NCBI RefSeq assembly: GCF_018531445.1
Contig: NZ_JAHDTH010000019.1
Span: 1 to 57,724 of the forward strand
DNA: 57,724 nucleotides
Reading direction: 5' to 3'
Source of the DNA: Pseudonocardia lacus
GTDB lineage: Bacteria > Actinomycetota > Actinomycetes > Mycobacteriales > Pseudonocardiaceae
The translations under genes and the position numbers were made by a program. Shown here one piece after another: positions 44,127 through 52,537 of the stretch (within the stretch, counting starts at the first letter, position 1; every line of letters starts with the position of its first letter). The notes under the pieces are model-generated. The model was not told the DNA's origin. It saw nothing but the letters and a program-made list of their open reading frames with translations, and ran no database searches.

Positions 44127-44906
44127 ATGATCTTCAAGCGGATCAAGGCCAGGTTCGGCGGCGGCACGACCGTCGACACGATCGTGCACACGCCGGCGAC
44201 GCGGCCGGGCGGCCGGCTCGACGGCATCGTCGAGATCGTCGGCGGGGAGTTCGAGCAGGAGATCAAGTACGTCGCGCTGACCCTGGTGTGCCGGGTCGAG
44301 GTGGAGACCCAGGACAGCGAGCACAAGTCCGACGCGGAGTTCGCCCGCCAGCTCGTGGAGGGCGAGTTCACGCTGCACCCCGGCGAGCACCGCAACGCGC
44401 CGTTCTCGATCGAGGTGCCGCTGGAGACGCCGTTCAACGTGGTGAACGGCCAGGACCTGCCCGGCGTCCGGATCGGGGTGCGCACCGAGCTGGAGATCGC
44501 CAAGTCGTTCGACAAGGGCGACTACGACCCGGTCCGGGTCGAGCCCACGCCGGCCCAGCAGCGCGTGCTGGGCGCGCTGGAGCGGGTCGGCTGCCGGTTC
44601 AAGAGCACCGACGTCGAGCGCGGCCACATCCGCGGTGCGGCGCTGCCGTTCTACCAGGAGCTGGAGTTCTACCCGCCGGCCTCGCTGTCGCGCTCGCTCA
44701 ACGAGGTCGAGGTGACGTTCCTGACCCGCCCGCACGAGATCGAGGTGATCCTGGAGGGCGACAAGAAGGCCGGGCTGTTCACCGAGGGCGACGACCGCGT
44801 CCGCCGGGTCCCGCTGCCCTACGACCTCATCGACTCCCCCGACCTGGAGCGCGTCCTGGACGACCAGCTGCACGAGCTGGCCCGCCGCCGCGGCCTCTTC
44901 GGCTGA
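44127..44906 (+). CDS. Spo0M (SpoOM) family sporulation-control protein
   Basis: A 259-aa cytosolic protein with an arrestin-like beta fold. It has GRLDGIVEIVGGEFEQEIKY, then FSIEVPLETPFNVV and LPGVRIGVRTELEIAKS, matching Spo0M of Bacillus and its actinobacterial homologues. It may affect cell division or development; its role in actinobacteria is unclear. ATG with GGGGGG-type leader. Followed 5 nt later by a family B palindrome. Confidence 0.85.
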   Translation: MIFKRIKARFGGGTTVDTIVHTPATRPGGRLDGIVEIVGGEFEQEIKYVALTLVCRVEVETQDSEHKSDAEFARQLVEGEFTLHPGEHRNAPFSIEVPLETPFNVVNGQDLPGVRIGVRTELEIAKSFDKGDYDPVRVEPTPAQQRVLGALERVGCRFKSTDVERGHIRGAALPFYQELEFYPPASLSRSLNEVEVTFLTRPHEIEVILEGDKKAGLFTEGDDRVRRVPLPYDLIDSPDLERVLDDQLHELARRRGLFG

Positions 44907-44911
44907 CCGAC

Positions 44912-44978
44912 CCCGTCGAGAACGAACTTGTCGTGATCGACAGGCCCTGTTGATCACGACAAGTTCGTTCTCGACGGG
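44912..44978. repeat. Family B palindrome, copy 2
   Basis: Perfect arms beginning CCCGTCGAGAACGAACTTG and continuing TCGTGATC, around a 13-nt loop. It lies between convergent spo0M and threonine synthase. The threonine synthase stop codon at 44954 lies inside its right arm, so the last six residues (SRTNLS) of that enzyme are encoded by the palindrome. Confidence 0.9.
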
Positions 44979-46189
44979 ATGGGGGTGCCGGTGCGGGGCA
45001 GCACGGGCGCGTCGACGGGGACGGTGCCGGGGTAGATCAGGCCGGCGCCGGTGTTCAGGACGACGACCTCCTCGTCGCCGCGCAGCCACCCCGACTCGCG
45101 CAGCCGCCCCACCGCCGCGAAGCAGGCCGCGCCCTCCGGGCAGATCCACGCGCCCTCGTCGCGGGCCAGCGCGGACTGCGCGGCGAGCAGCTCCTCGTCG
45201 GTCACCGCGATCGCGGTGCCGCCCGTGTCGCGCACGGCGTCGAGCACCAGGAAGTCGCCCAGCGCCTTGGGCACCGTGATCCCGAACGCGACCGTGCGCG
45301 GGTCGGGCGGGGGCGTGCTCTCGGCCAGGCCGGCGGCGAACGCGTCGACGATCGGCACGCAGCCCGCTGCCTGCACCGCCACCAGCCGCGGCAGCTCACC
45401 GCGCAGCCAGCCCAGCTCCCGCAGCTCCCGCAGCGCCTTGTGGATGCCGATGATCCCGACGCCGCCGCCGGTCGGGTAGAGGATGACGTCGGGGGCCCGC
45501 CAGCCGAGCTGCTCGACGATCTCGTAGCCCATCGTCTTCTTGCCCTCGATGCGGTACGGCTCGCGCAGCGTCGAGGTGTCCTGCCAGCCGGGCCGCTCGG
45601 CGACGGCCGCCTTCACCAGCGCTCCGGCGTCGCCGATCAGGCCGTCGACCAGGTACAGCTCGGCGCCGGTCACCGCGACCCCGCGCCGGGTGATCTCCGG
45701 CGCGTCCACCGGCATCGCGACGAGCGCCCCGATCCCGGCCCGCGCCGCGTAGGACGCCCACGCGGCCCCGGCGTTGCCGTTCGTCGGCATCGCGATCCCG
45801 GCCACCCCCAGCTCCGCGGCCCGCGACACCCCGACGGCCGCGCCGCGCGCCTTGAACGAGCCGGTCGGCACGAGCCCCTCGTCCTTCATCCGCAGCGCCG
45901 GCACGCCCAGCCGGGCGCCGTGGCGGGGCAGCTCGACCAGCGGTGTCATGCCCTCGCCCAGGCTCACCACCCGCGCGGGATCGCGGACGGGCAGCACCTC
46001 GTGGTAGCGCCACAGCGTCGGCGGGCGCGAGGCGATGTCGGCCCGGGTGACGGCCGCGGCGACCGCCCCCAGGTCGTAGCGGGCCAGCAGCGGGGCCCCG
46101 ATCGCCGACGTGCCCTGCAGCACATCGGCGTCGTGGCGCGAGCCGTCGCGGGAGCACTCCAGGTGGGACAGCAACGAGTACGCGGTCAC
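44954..46189 (-). CDS. thrC: Threonine synthase (ThrC-like)
   Basis: Converts O-phosphohomoserine to threonine using PLP. It is a 411-aa fold-type II enzyme starting MTAYSLLSHLECSRDGSRHD, the N-terminal pattern of this subgroup. The Schiff-base Lys is in VPTGSFKARGAAVG, and the PLP phosphate loop is YPTGGGVGIIGIHKALREL. The GTG start at 46189 is chosen by this N-terminus. The C-terminal six residues and stop come from a family B palindrome. Other fold-type II lyases remain possible. Confidence 0.82.
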   Translation of the reverse strand: MTAYSLLSHLECSRDGSRHDADVLQGTSAIGAPLLARYDLGAVAAAVTRADIASRPPTLWRYHEVLPVRDPARVVSLGEGMTPLVELPRHGARLGVPALRMKDEGLVPTGSFKARGAAVGVSRAAELGVAGIAMPTNGNAGAAWASYAARAGIGALVAMPVDAPEITRRGVAVTGAELYLVDGLIGDAGALVKAAVAERPGWQDTSTLREPYRIEGKKTMGYEIVEQLGWRAPDVILYPTGGGVGIIGIHKALRELRELGWLRGELPRLVAVQAAGCVPIVDAFAAGLAESTPPPDPRTVAFGITVPKALGDFLVLDAVRDTGGTAIAVTDEELLAAQSALARDEGAWICPEGAACFAAVGRLRESGWLRGDEEVVVLNTGAGLIYPGTVPVDAPVLPRTGTPIPSRTNLS

Positions 46190-46289
46190 CCGACGATCAT
46201 GCGTCGCCGGGGGGCGCCGTGGCCGAGTCCGTGACGGACGGGGCACCGACCGACGTGCCCGCCGCGTCGGGTTGGGCGAGGATGCCGGC

Positions 46290-46949
46290 ATGCAGCTGCC
46301 GGACGGCGAGCCCGACCACGGGCCGTGGCGCGCCGTGCCCGTCGCCGAGGTGCTGGCCCGGCTGACCACCGCCCGGCCCGACCCGCCGACGCGGCCCTGG
46401 GTGGTCGCCGTCGACGGGCGCGGCGGGAGCGGCAAGTCCACGCTGGCCGGGGCGCTGGCCGCAGCGGCCGGGCCGCGCACCACCGTCGTCCACACCGACG
46501 ACGCGGCCTGGCACCACAGCTTCTTCGACTGGGACCCGCTGCTCGCCGAGCACGTGCTGGCGCCCGCCCGGGAGGGTCACGCCGTCCGGTTCGCCCCGCC
46601 GGCCTGGCGGGAGCGCGGCCGGGAGGGCGCGATCGAGGTGCCGGCCGGGTGCGAGCTGCTGCTCGTCGAGGGGTGCGCCGCGGCGCGGCGGCGGCTGGCC
46701 CCGTACCTGGACGCCGTCGTCTGGGTGCAATCCGACCACGCCGTCGCCGACCGCCGGATGCGCGAGCGCGACCGCGACGACCCCGCGGCGATGGCCGTCA
46801 TGGACGGGTGGAACGCCGCCGAGCTGCCGCTGCTGACCGCGGAGCGGGCGTGGGAGCGGGCGGCCGTGGTCGTCAACGGCACGCCGTCCGAGGAGCCGCC
46901 GCCCGGCCACGTCCTGGTGGGCGGGCTCGGAGCCGGCGGTCGGCGCTGA
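46290..46949 (+). CDS. P-loop kinase, uridine-kinase-like
   Basis: A 219-aa NTPase with Walker A AVDGRGGSGKSTLAGAL (near residue 45), a following HTDDAAWHHSFFDWD substrate segment, a LVEGCAAARRRL Walker-B-like strand and the Arg-rich lid RRMRERDRDDP. This resembles uridine kinase/phosphoribulokinase-like proteins of actinobacteria. The substrate is unknown. ATG 46290 has GAGG 9 nt upstream. It converges on the small PLDc_N gene across a cluster of family A arms. Confidence 0.78.
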   Translation: MQLPDGEPDHGPWRAVPVAEVLARLTTARPDPPTRPWVVAVDGRGGSGKSTLAGALAAAAGPRTTVVHTDDAAWHHSFFDWDPLLAEHVLAPAREGHAVRFAPPAWRERGREGAIEVPAGCELLLVEGCAAARRRLAPYLDAVVWVQSDHAVADRRMRERDRDDPAAMAVMDGWNAAELPLLTAERAWERAAVVVNGTPSEEPPPGHVLVGGLGAGGRR

Positions 46950-47024
46950 CGCGGCGGCCCGTCCCCGTGGTGGACGCGGATGTCCGGTCCAGGCCGATCT
47001 CATGCTGGGGAAGGCCCGGCGGTG

Positions 47025-47139
47025 GTTCAGGAAAGCCACGTTCCTGAACCCACGGGACAGGAACGTGGCTTTCCTGAACCCGCGGGTCAGGAACGTGGCT
47101 TTCCTGAACCCAGAGGACAGGAACGTGGCTTTCCTGAAC
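47025..47139. repeat. Family A arm cluster (one inverted and three direct)
   Basis: A left arm GTTCAGGAAAGCCACGTTCC (47025-47046) is followed by three direct copies of its complement CAGGAACGTGGCTTTCCTGA (47058-47079, 47088-47109, 47118-47139). The copies are separated by 8-nt spacers. The left arm can pair with any of the three right arms. It lies between convergent genes and looks like stepwise duplication of a palindrome arm. Confidence 0.88.
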
Positions 47140-47162
47140 TCCGGCGGCGGGCCCGCTGGCGC

Positions 47163-47402
47163 TCAGCGCGGGCGGCGGCGACCGAACGCGAAGTAGCTGA
47201 TCGGGCCGATGAAGTTGAGCAGCGAGACCAGCGCCCACACCCAGCGCGGCCCGCGGACGAGCGCGGGGTCCCGGCGGCGCAGGTCGAGCAGCGCCGCCGC
47301 GAGCAGCGCCAGCTGGACGGCCCCGCCGAACGCGACCCCGAGCCGGGCGTCGGGCGGGAGGTCGGCCCAGCGGCGCGACCGGACGGATCCGAGGACGGAC
47401 AT
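47163..47402 (-). CDS. Small PLDc_N-domain membrane protein
   Basis: A 79-aa protein with two hydrophobic segments (GVAFGGAVQLALLAAALLDL and WALVSLLNFIGPISYFAFG). This is the PLDc_N/negative-regulator-of-sigma-Y-like small membrane fold. ATG 47402 has GGTGAGG just upstream. Function unknown. It ends 24 nt from the family A arm cluster. Confidence 0.72.
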   Translation of the reverse strand: MSVLGSVRSRRWADLPPDARLGVAFGGAVQLALLAAALLDLRRRDPALVRGPRWVWALVSLLNFIGPISYFAFGRRRPR

Positions 47403-47529
47403 CGCCTCACCCCCGCCGGCCAGGGTGCCGCATCGCGGGGCGCTCGGGAAGTGCGCGACCGCGACCGCGTCGACGCGGGCATGATGGCGATCATCGAGGG
47501 CGGGAACGACGAGCGGAACGGGTGATCGC

Positions 47530-48531
47530 ATGCTGGCCGGCCGGTTGCACCTGCGGACGAGGCGGTTCGAGGTCGAGGACGTGCCGGTCCCCGAGCCGGG
47601 CCCCGGCCAGGTCCGGATCAAGGTCGAGGCGGCCGGCGTGTGCCTGTCGGACGTGCACCTGATCGACGGCACGCTGACGCCGGTGTTCCTGCCCGGCGAC
47701 ACGGTCACCCTCGGCCACGAGGTCGCCGGCGTCGTCGACGCGCTCGGCCCGGACGTGTCCGGCTGGGAGCCGGGGCGGCGGGTGCTGCTGTCCGCCGGCG
47801 AGCAGGGCCCCGGGGGCGAGACCCTGACCCGCGGCGTCGACTACGACGGCGGCTGGGCCGAGTACGCGCTGGCCACCGTCTCGACCCTGGTCCCCATCCC
47901 CGACGACCTGCCGTTCGAGCAGGCCGCGATCATCCCGGACGCGGTGTCCACGCCGTGGGGCGCGATCACCGCCACCGCGGCCGTGCGCCCTGCGCAGGCC
48001 GTGGGCGTGTGGGGCGCGGGCGGGCTGGGCGCGCACGCCGTGCAGCTGCTGCGGCTGGTCGGCGCGGCGCCGATCATCGTCGTCGACCCGCTGCCGGCCG
48101 CTCGCGACCGCGCCCTCGACCTCGGCGCCGACGTCGTCCTCGACCCGGCCGACGAGCGGTTCGTCGAGCGGGTCATGGCCGAGACGGGCACCGGCCTTGC
48201 TGTCGCCTTCGACTTCGCCGGGGTGACCGCGGTGCGCGAGCAGGCCCTGCTGTGCCTGGGGCCGCAGGGCAAGCTCGTGCTGGTGGGGCTGTCCGGGCAG
48301 CCGGTGACGATCGCCGACAGCAGCCGGTTCGGGTTCCTGCAGCAGCAGGTACTCGGCCACTACGGCTACGGGCCCGGCCACATCGAGGAGCTGGTGGCGT
48401 TGACCCGCCGCCACCGGCTCGACCTGTCCCGCTCGGTCAGCGGGCTGGTCCCGCTGGCCGACGCCGCGAAGGCGGTCGAGCAGCTGGAGCGCAAGACGGG
48501 CAACCCCATCCGGCTGGTCCTGAAGCCCTGA
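47530..48531 (+). CDS. Zinc-type alcohol dehydrogenase family protein
   Basis: A 333-aa medium-chain dehydrogenase. The catalytic zinc region is GVCLSDVHLIDGTL and TLGHEVAGVV. The structural four-Cys zinc loop is absent. The cofactor domain has GVWGAGGLGAHAVQLLRLVG. It oxidises alcohols or reduces aldehydes/enones of unknown nature. The ATG is at 47530. It ends 4 nt from the convergent enoyl-CoA hydratase. Confidence 0.85.
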   Translation: MLAGRLHLRTRRFEVEDVPVPEPGPGQVRIKVEAAGVCLSDVHLIDGTLTPVFLPGDTVTLGHEVAGVVDALGPDVSGWEPGRRVLLSAGEQGPGGETLTRGVDYDGGWAEYALATVSTLVPIPDDLPFEQAAIIPDAVSTPWGAITATAAVRPAQAVGVWGAGGLGAHAVQLLRLVGAAPIIVVDPLPAARDRALDLGADVVLDPADERFVERVMAETGTGLAVAFDFAGVTAVREQALLCLGPQGKLVLVGLSGQPVTIADSSRFGFLQQQVLGHYGYGPGHIEELVALTRRHRLDLSRSVSGLVPLADAAKAVEQLERKTGNPIRLVLKP

Positions 48532-48535
48532 GGGC

Positions 48536-49345
48536 TCAGTCCGCGAACTTCGGGGCGCGCCGCTCGAACCGGGCCGTGACGGCCTCGACCTGGTTCGGGC
48601 TGCCGATCAGTGCACCGATCTCCTGCTGCTCGGCGGCGAAGCCCTCGGCGAGGTCGACGCGCCCGGCCATGTCGAGCAGGCGCTTGGCGCCGCGCACGGA
48701 GTGCGGGTTCATCCCGGCGATCGTGCGGGCCAGCTCCCGCGCCGCGGCGATCGGGTCGTCGGCGACGCGGGTGGCCAGGCCCAGCTGCGCGGCCTCGGTG
48801 CCGGACACCTTCCGCCCGGTGAAGACCAGTTCCTTGGCCACGTCGCGGCCCACCAGCTCGGGCAGCACCTGGGTGCCGGTCATGTCGGGCACCAGGCCCC
48901 AGGGCACCTCCAGCAGCCCGAGCGACGCGTCGGGCGCGACGATGCGGATGTCGGCGCCGAGCGCGACCTGCAGCCCGCCGCCGAGCGCGTTGCCCCGGAT
49001 GGCGGCGATCACCGGCACCGGGAGCTCGGCCCACACGTGCACCGCGCGCTGGCCCGTCGCCCTGGCCGGGCCGGTGGGCTCGGGCAGCTGCGCCGTCGCC
49101 GAGAGCCGCGCGCCGCCGCCGGCCATGGCCTGGAACGACCCGAAGTCCAGGCCAGCGCAGAAGTCGGGGCCCTCCCCGGACAGCACCACCACCCGCAGCG
49201 ACGGGTTCGAGGCCAGCTCGGTGCCGGCCAGCACGAGCGCCTCGAACATCGCCGGGTCGAGCGCGTTGCGCTTGTCCGGGCGGTTCAGCCGCACGTCGGC
49301 GACCCCGTCCTCGATCGTGACCCGGACCCGCTCCTCGTGCCCCAT
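48536..49345 (-). CDS. Enoyl-CoA hydratase/isomerase family protein
   Basis: A 269-aa crotonase. The oxyanion hole segments are GEGPDFCAGLDFG (near residue 62) and AIRGNALGGGLQVALGADIR. The catalytic-region segment LGLLEVPWGLVPDMTGTQVL follows. It would act on acyl-CoA substrates in fatty acid or related catabolism. GGAGGGAG precedes the ATG. It stands alone, divergent from a small membrane protein gene. Confidence 0.87.
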   Translation of the reverse strand: MGHEERVRVTIEDGVADVRLNRPDKRNALDPAMFEALVLAGTELASNPSLRVVVLSGEGPDFCAGLDFGSFQAMAGGGARLSATAQLPEPTGPARATGQRAVHVWAELPVPVIAAIRGNALGGGLQVALGADIRIVAPDASLGLLEVPWGLVPDMTGTQVLPELVGRDVAKELVFTGRKVSGTEAAQLGLATRVADDPIAAARELARTIAGMNPHSVRGAKRLLDMAGRVDLAEGFAAEQQEIGALIGSPNQVEAVTARFERRAPKFAD

Positions 49346-49544
49346 CGCACTCCCTCCACCGTCACCGATCCCCGGATGCTACGTGCTCCCGCCCGGAAAA
49401 GCGGAGACTCAATAGCGCCCGGCGGGCAGGACGAAGACCTCTTCCCGCCGATCACCGCAAGTCACCGTACGCAGTCACCCGATGACTGATTGCGAGAACG
49501 GGCGGGGCGGACGAGACTCCTGCCGTCACCTGGGAGGAGGCGTC

Positions 49545-49862
49545 GTGCCGCTCACCGTCGCCGGGTCCGCGGTCGGCCTGGTCGCCCTGCTCCTGTGTAC
49601 GGGCGCCGCGGCGCACTGCCTGCGCCACGACCACCCCTTCGCCGGCCTCGGGTTCCTGTTCGCCGGTCCGGCCGTGCTGCTGGCCGCGCAGGTCGTCGGG
49701 GCCGTCCAGGTGGCGGTGGCGCTGGCCGTCGTCGTGCCGGTGGGGGCGGTCGTCCGGCTGGTGACGCCGCGCCGACCCCTGCGGTCATCGACGGGCGGAT
49801 CACCGAGGACGAGCGGCCCCCGTCCGGAAGGTGAGCACGGCGTGGACATTTCCCGGCGGTGA
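49545..49862 (+). CDS. Small membrane protein of unknown function
   Basis: A 105-aa protein with two long hydrophobic helices (SAVGLVALLLCTGAAAHCL and a Val/Ala-rich LAAQVVGAVQVAVALAVVVP), followed by a charged tail. No family recognised. The GTG at 49545 is used because GGGAGGAGG lies 4 nt upstream; the longer frame from 49482 has no such site. Confidence 0.6.
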   Translation: MPLTVAGSAVGLVALLLCTGAAAHCLRHDHPFAGLGFLFAGPAVLLAAQVVGAVQVAVALAVVVPVGAVVRLVTPRRPLRSSTGGSPRTSGPRPEGEHGVDISRR

Positions 49863-49901
49863 CCCGGAATACCGGAGGCGCCTCCGGTAGTTCCACCGGG
49901 C

Positions 49902-50726
49902 ATGACGGAGAAGATCTGGTTCATCACCGGCGCGTCACGCGGCTTCGGCCGCGAATGGGCCATCGCGGCGCTGGAGCGCGGCGACCGCGTGGCCGCGACG
50001 GCGCGCGACACGTCCACCCTCGACGACCTCGTCGAGCGCTACGGCGAGCGGCTCCTGCCGCTGCGGCTCGACGTCACCGACCGCGCCGCCGACTTCGCCG
50101 CGGTCGCCGCCGCGCACGAGCGCTTCGGCCGGCTCGACGTCGTGGTCAACAACGCCGGCTACGGGCACTTCGGGTTCGTCGAGGAACTCAGCGAGTCCGA
50201 CGCCCGCGACCAGGTGGAGACCAACCTGTTCGGCGCGCTCTGGGTCACCCAGGCCGCGCTGCCGATCCTGCGCGCCCAGGGCTCCGGGCACATCCTGCAG
50301 GTCTCCTCGATCGGCGGGATCAGCGCGTTCCCGGTGGTCGGGATGTACCACGCGTCCAAGTGGGCGCTGGAGGGCCTGAGCCAGTCGCTGGCCCAGGAGG
50401 TCGCCGGATTCGGCGTCCGCGTCACGCTGATCGAGCCGGGCGGCTTCGCCACCGACTGGGCCGGCGCCTCCGCGCGGCACTCCGACCCGCTGCCCGACTA
50501 CGCCGAGCTGCACGAGCAGGTCCAGAAGGCGCGCCGCGAGCGGATCGGCACCCCGGGCGACCCGACGGCATCGGCGAGCGCCGTGCTGGCGGTCGTGGAC
50601 GCCGACGAGCCGCCGCTGCGGATCTTCCTGGGGTCGGCGCCGCTGGGCATCGCCACCGCCGACTACGAGTCGCGGCTGAGGACGTGGCGGGAGTGGCAGG
50701 ACGTGGCGGAGAAGGCGCAGGGCTGA
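49902..50726 (+). CDS. Short-chain dehydrogenase/reductase
   Basis: A 274-aa classical SDR. The cofactor loop is FITGASRGFGREWA (residues 7-20), NNAG is near residue 84, the catalytic Ser is in VSSIGGISA and Tyr/Lys in MYHASKWALEG. The C-terminal LIEPGGFATDW is typical. Substrate unknown. ATG start, 39 nt after the preceding gene. Confidence 0.88.
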   Translation: MTEKIWFITGASRGFGREWAIAALERGDRVAATARDTSTLDDLVERYGERLLPLRLDVTDRAADFAAVAAAHERFGRLDVVVNNAGYGHFGFVEELSESDARDQVETNLFGALWVTQAALPILRAQGSGHILQVSSIGGISAFPVVGMYHASKWALEGLSQSLAQEVAGFGVRVTLIEPGGFATDWAGASARHSDPLPDYAELHEQVQKARRERIGTPGDPTASASAVLAVVDADEPPLRIFLGSAPLGIATADYESRLRTWREWQDVAEKAQG

Positions 50727-50760
50727 CCCGGGCCGGGGCCGGTTCGGCGCGGGCCGGGCG

Positions 50761-51573
50761 ATGACGAACCGGCACCCGGTCTGGAACGGTCGCAGCGTGG
50801 CTCCCCGCTCCCCCACGCCCGTCGACGCCCTGCCCGAGGTGCTCCCGCTCACCGGCGAGCGCACCGTCCCCGGCATCCCGCGGGAGAACTACTGGTTCCG
50901 CCGCCACGAGGCCGTCTACCTCGCCCTGGCGCGGCGGTGCGCGGGAGCCGTCGTGCTCGAAGCCGGGTGCGGCGAGGGCTACGGCGCCGACCTGCTCGCC
51001 CACGGCGCCCGCGCGGTGCTCGGCCTCGACTACGACGCCCCGACCGCGGCCCACGTCGCTAACCGCTACCCGGCCGTCGGCGTGGCCAGGGCGAACCTGG
51101 TGGCGCTGCCGGTCCGCGACGGGGCCTGCGACGTCGTCGTGTCGCTGCAGGTGGTCGAGCACCTGTGGGACCAGGAGCGGTTCCTGCGGGAGTGCCGGCG
51201 GGTGCTGCGCCCCGGCGGCGCGCTGCTGGTCTCCACGCCCAACCGGATCACGTTCTCCCCCGGGCGCGACACCCCGCTCAACCCGTTCCACACCCGCGAG
51301 CTGGCCCCCGCCGAGCTCGGCGATCTCGTCGCCGCGGCCGGGTTCGCCGACGTCGAACTGCTCGGCCTGCACCACGGGCCGCGGCTGCGCGAGGTCGACG
51401 CCCGCCACGGCGGCTCGGTCGTCGACGCCCAGGTGGCCGTGGCGCTCGACGACGGCGACTGGCCGGCGGCGCTGCTGGCCGACGTCGCCGCGGTGCGCGC
51501 GGAGGACTTCGTGCTCCGCGCCGACGACCTCGACGCCGGCCTCGACCTGCTCACCGTGGCGGTGCGCCGGTGA
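50761..51573 (+). CDS. SAM-dependent methyltransferase (Rv3030-like)
   Basis: A 270-aa class I methyltransferase. SAM motif I is VVLEAGCGEGYGADLLAHGA near residue 65, an acidic strand LGLDYD follows, and DVVVSLQVVEHLWDQERFL is the motif II/III region. The gene precedes GH57 and GT4 genes as Rv3030 precedes Rv3031 and Rv3032. It is therefore likely to methylate sugars of methylglucose lipopolysaccharide (inferred by context). ATG at 50761; ATG-proximal RBS is weak. Its stop overlaps the next gene by 4 nt. Confidence 0.82.
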   Translation: MTNRHPVWNGRSVAPRSPTPVDALPEVLPLTGERTVPGIPRENYWFRRHEAVYLALARRCAGAVVLEAGCGEGYGADLLAHGARAVLGLDYDAPTAAHVANRYPAVGVARANLVALPVRDGACDVVVSLQVVEHLWDQERFLRECRRVLRPGGALLVSTPNRITFSPGRDTPLNPFHTRELAPAELGDLVAAAGFADVELLGLHHGPRLREVDARHGGSVVDAQVAVALDDGDWPAALLADVAAVRAEDFVLRADDLDAGLDLLTVAVRR

Positions 51574-52490
51574 CCGGGTCGCTGAGCGTCGGCCCGGGCG
51601 ACGCCGTCGCGCTCGTGTCGCCGGCCAGCCCGTCGCCCCCGGAGGCGGTCGACCGCGCCCACCGCCTGCTGCGCGGCTGGGGCCTGCGGGTCGTGGACGG
51701 GGGCGGCGACGGGCACCGCGGCGACCCGCGCATGGGCTACCTCGCGGCGCCGGACGCGGTGCGCCTGGCCGAGTTCCAGGCCGCGTGGGACGACCCGGAC
51801 GTCCGGGCCGTCGTGTGCCTGCGCGGCGGGTACGGGACCCAGCGCATCGTCGACGCCATCGACTGGGACCGCGGCCGCAAGCTGCTGGTCGGGTTCAGCG
51901 ACATCACCGCGCTGCACCTGGCGCTGTGGACGGCGACCGGGCTGCCGAGCCTGCACGCGCCGGCCGTCGGCGGGCGCACCGGCCCCACCCCGGAGGCCGC
52001 CGAGTCGCTGCGCCGGGCGATGGTGTCGTTCGGCACCAGCGCCACCCTGCGCGCCGTGCCGAGGGAGCCGACCTACGCCCTGCGCAGCGGTCGCGGCGCC
52101 GCGCACGGCGTGCTGCTGGGCGGCAACCTCGCCGTGCTGGCCACGAGCCTGGTCTCGCGGCACTCGTGGGAGGGCGTCGTGCTGCTGCTGGAGGACGTCG
52201 ACGAGCCGCCGTACCGGGTCGACCGCTGGCTGACGTTCCTCGGGCGCTCCGGCGTGCTCGGGCAGGTGGCCGGGGTGGCCGTCGGGAGGTTCAACGGCAG
52301 CGCCTACAACGGCGCGACCACCCGCAAGGTGCTCGCCGTCCTCGACGAGCGGCTGCGGCACTTCGGGGTGCCGTTCGCCGGCGGGTTCCCGGTCGGGCAC
52401 GGGCCGGGGGCCGTCACGGTCCCGCTGGGCCAGCTCGCGACGCTCGACCTCGACCGCGGCGCGCTGCGGCTGGCCGGCGGGTCCGGGTGA
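51570..52490 (+). CDS. LD-carboxypeptidase (peptidase S66, LdcA-like)
   Basis: A 306-aa serine peptidase. The nucleophile Ser is in LVGFSDITALHLAL (near residue 112), the catalytic Glu in VVLLLEDVDEPPYRVD, and the catalytic His in FPVGHGPGAVTVPLG. Family members trim the terminal D-amino acid from murein tetrapeptides during peptidoglycan recycling. The GTG start overlaps the methyltransferase stop (GTGA). It is not an expected member of an MGLP cluster. Confidence 0.88.
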   Translation: MTGSLSVGPGDAVALVSPASPSPPEAVDRAHRLLRGWGLRVVDGGGDGHRGDPRMGYLAAPDAVRLAEFQAAWDDPDVRAVVCLRGGYGTQRIVDAIDWDRGRKLLVGFSDITALHLALWTATGLPSLHAPAVGGRTGPTPEAAESLRRAMVSFGTSATLRAVPREPTYALRSGRGAAHGVLLGGNLAVLATSLVSRHSWEGVVLLLEDVDEPPYRVDRWLTFLGRSGVLGQVAGVAVGRFNGSAYNGATTRKVLAVLDERLRHFGVPFAGGFPVGHGPGAVTVPLGQLATLDLDRGALRLAGGSG

Positions 52491-52537
52491 TCCACGGCGA
52501 GCGCCGGCGCAGTACGGTCGCCGCTCGGGGGTGATCG

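Noticed and set aside
47025..47139. Possible CRISPR array (repeated 22-nt units with 8-nt spacers)
   Set aside because: Spacers are far too short and similar, the first unit is inverted, and no cas genes are near. The units are arms of the family A palindrome.
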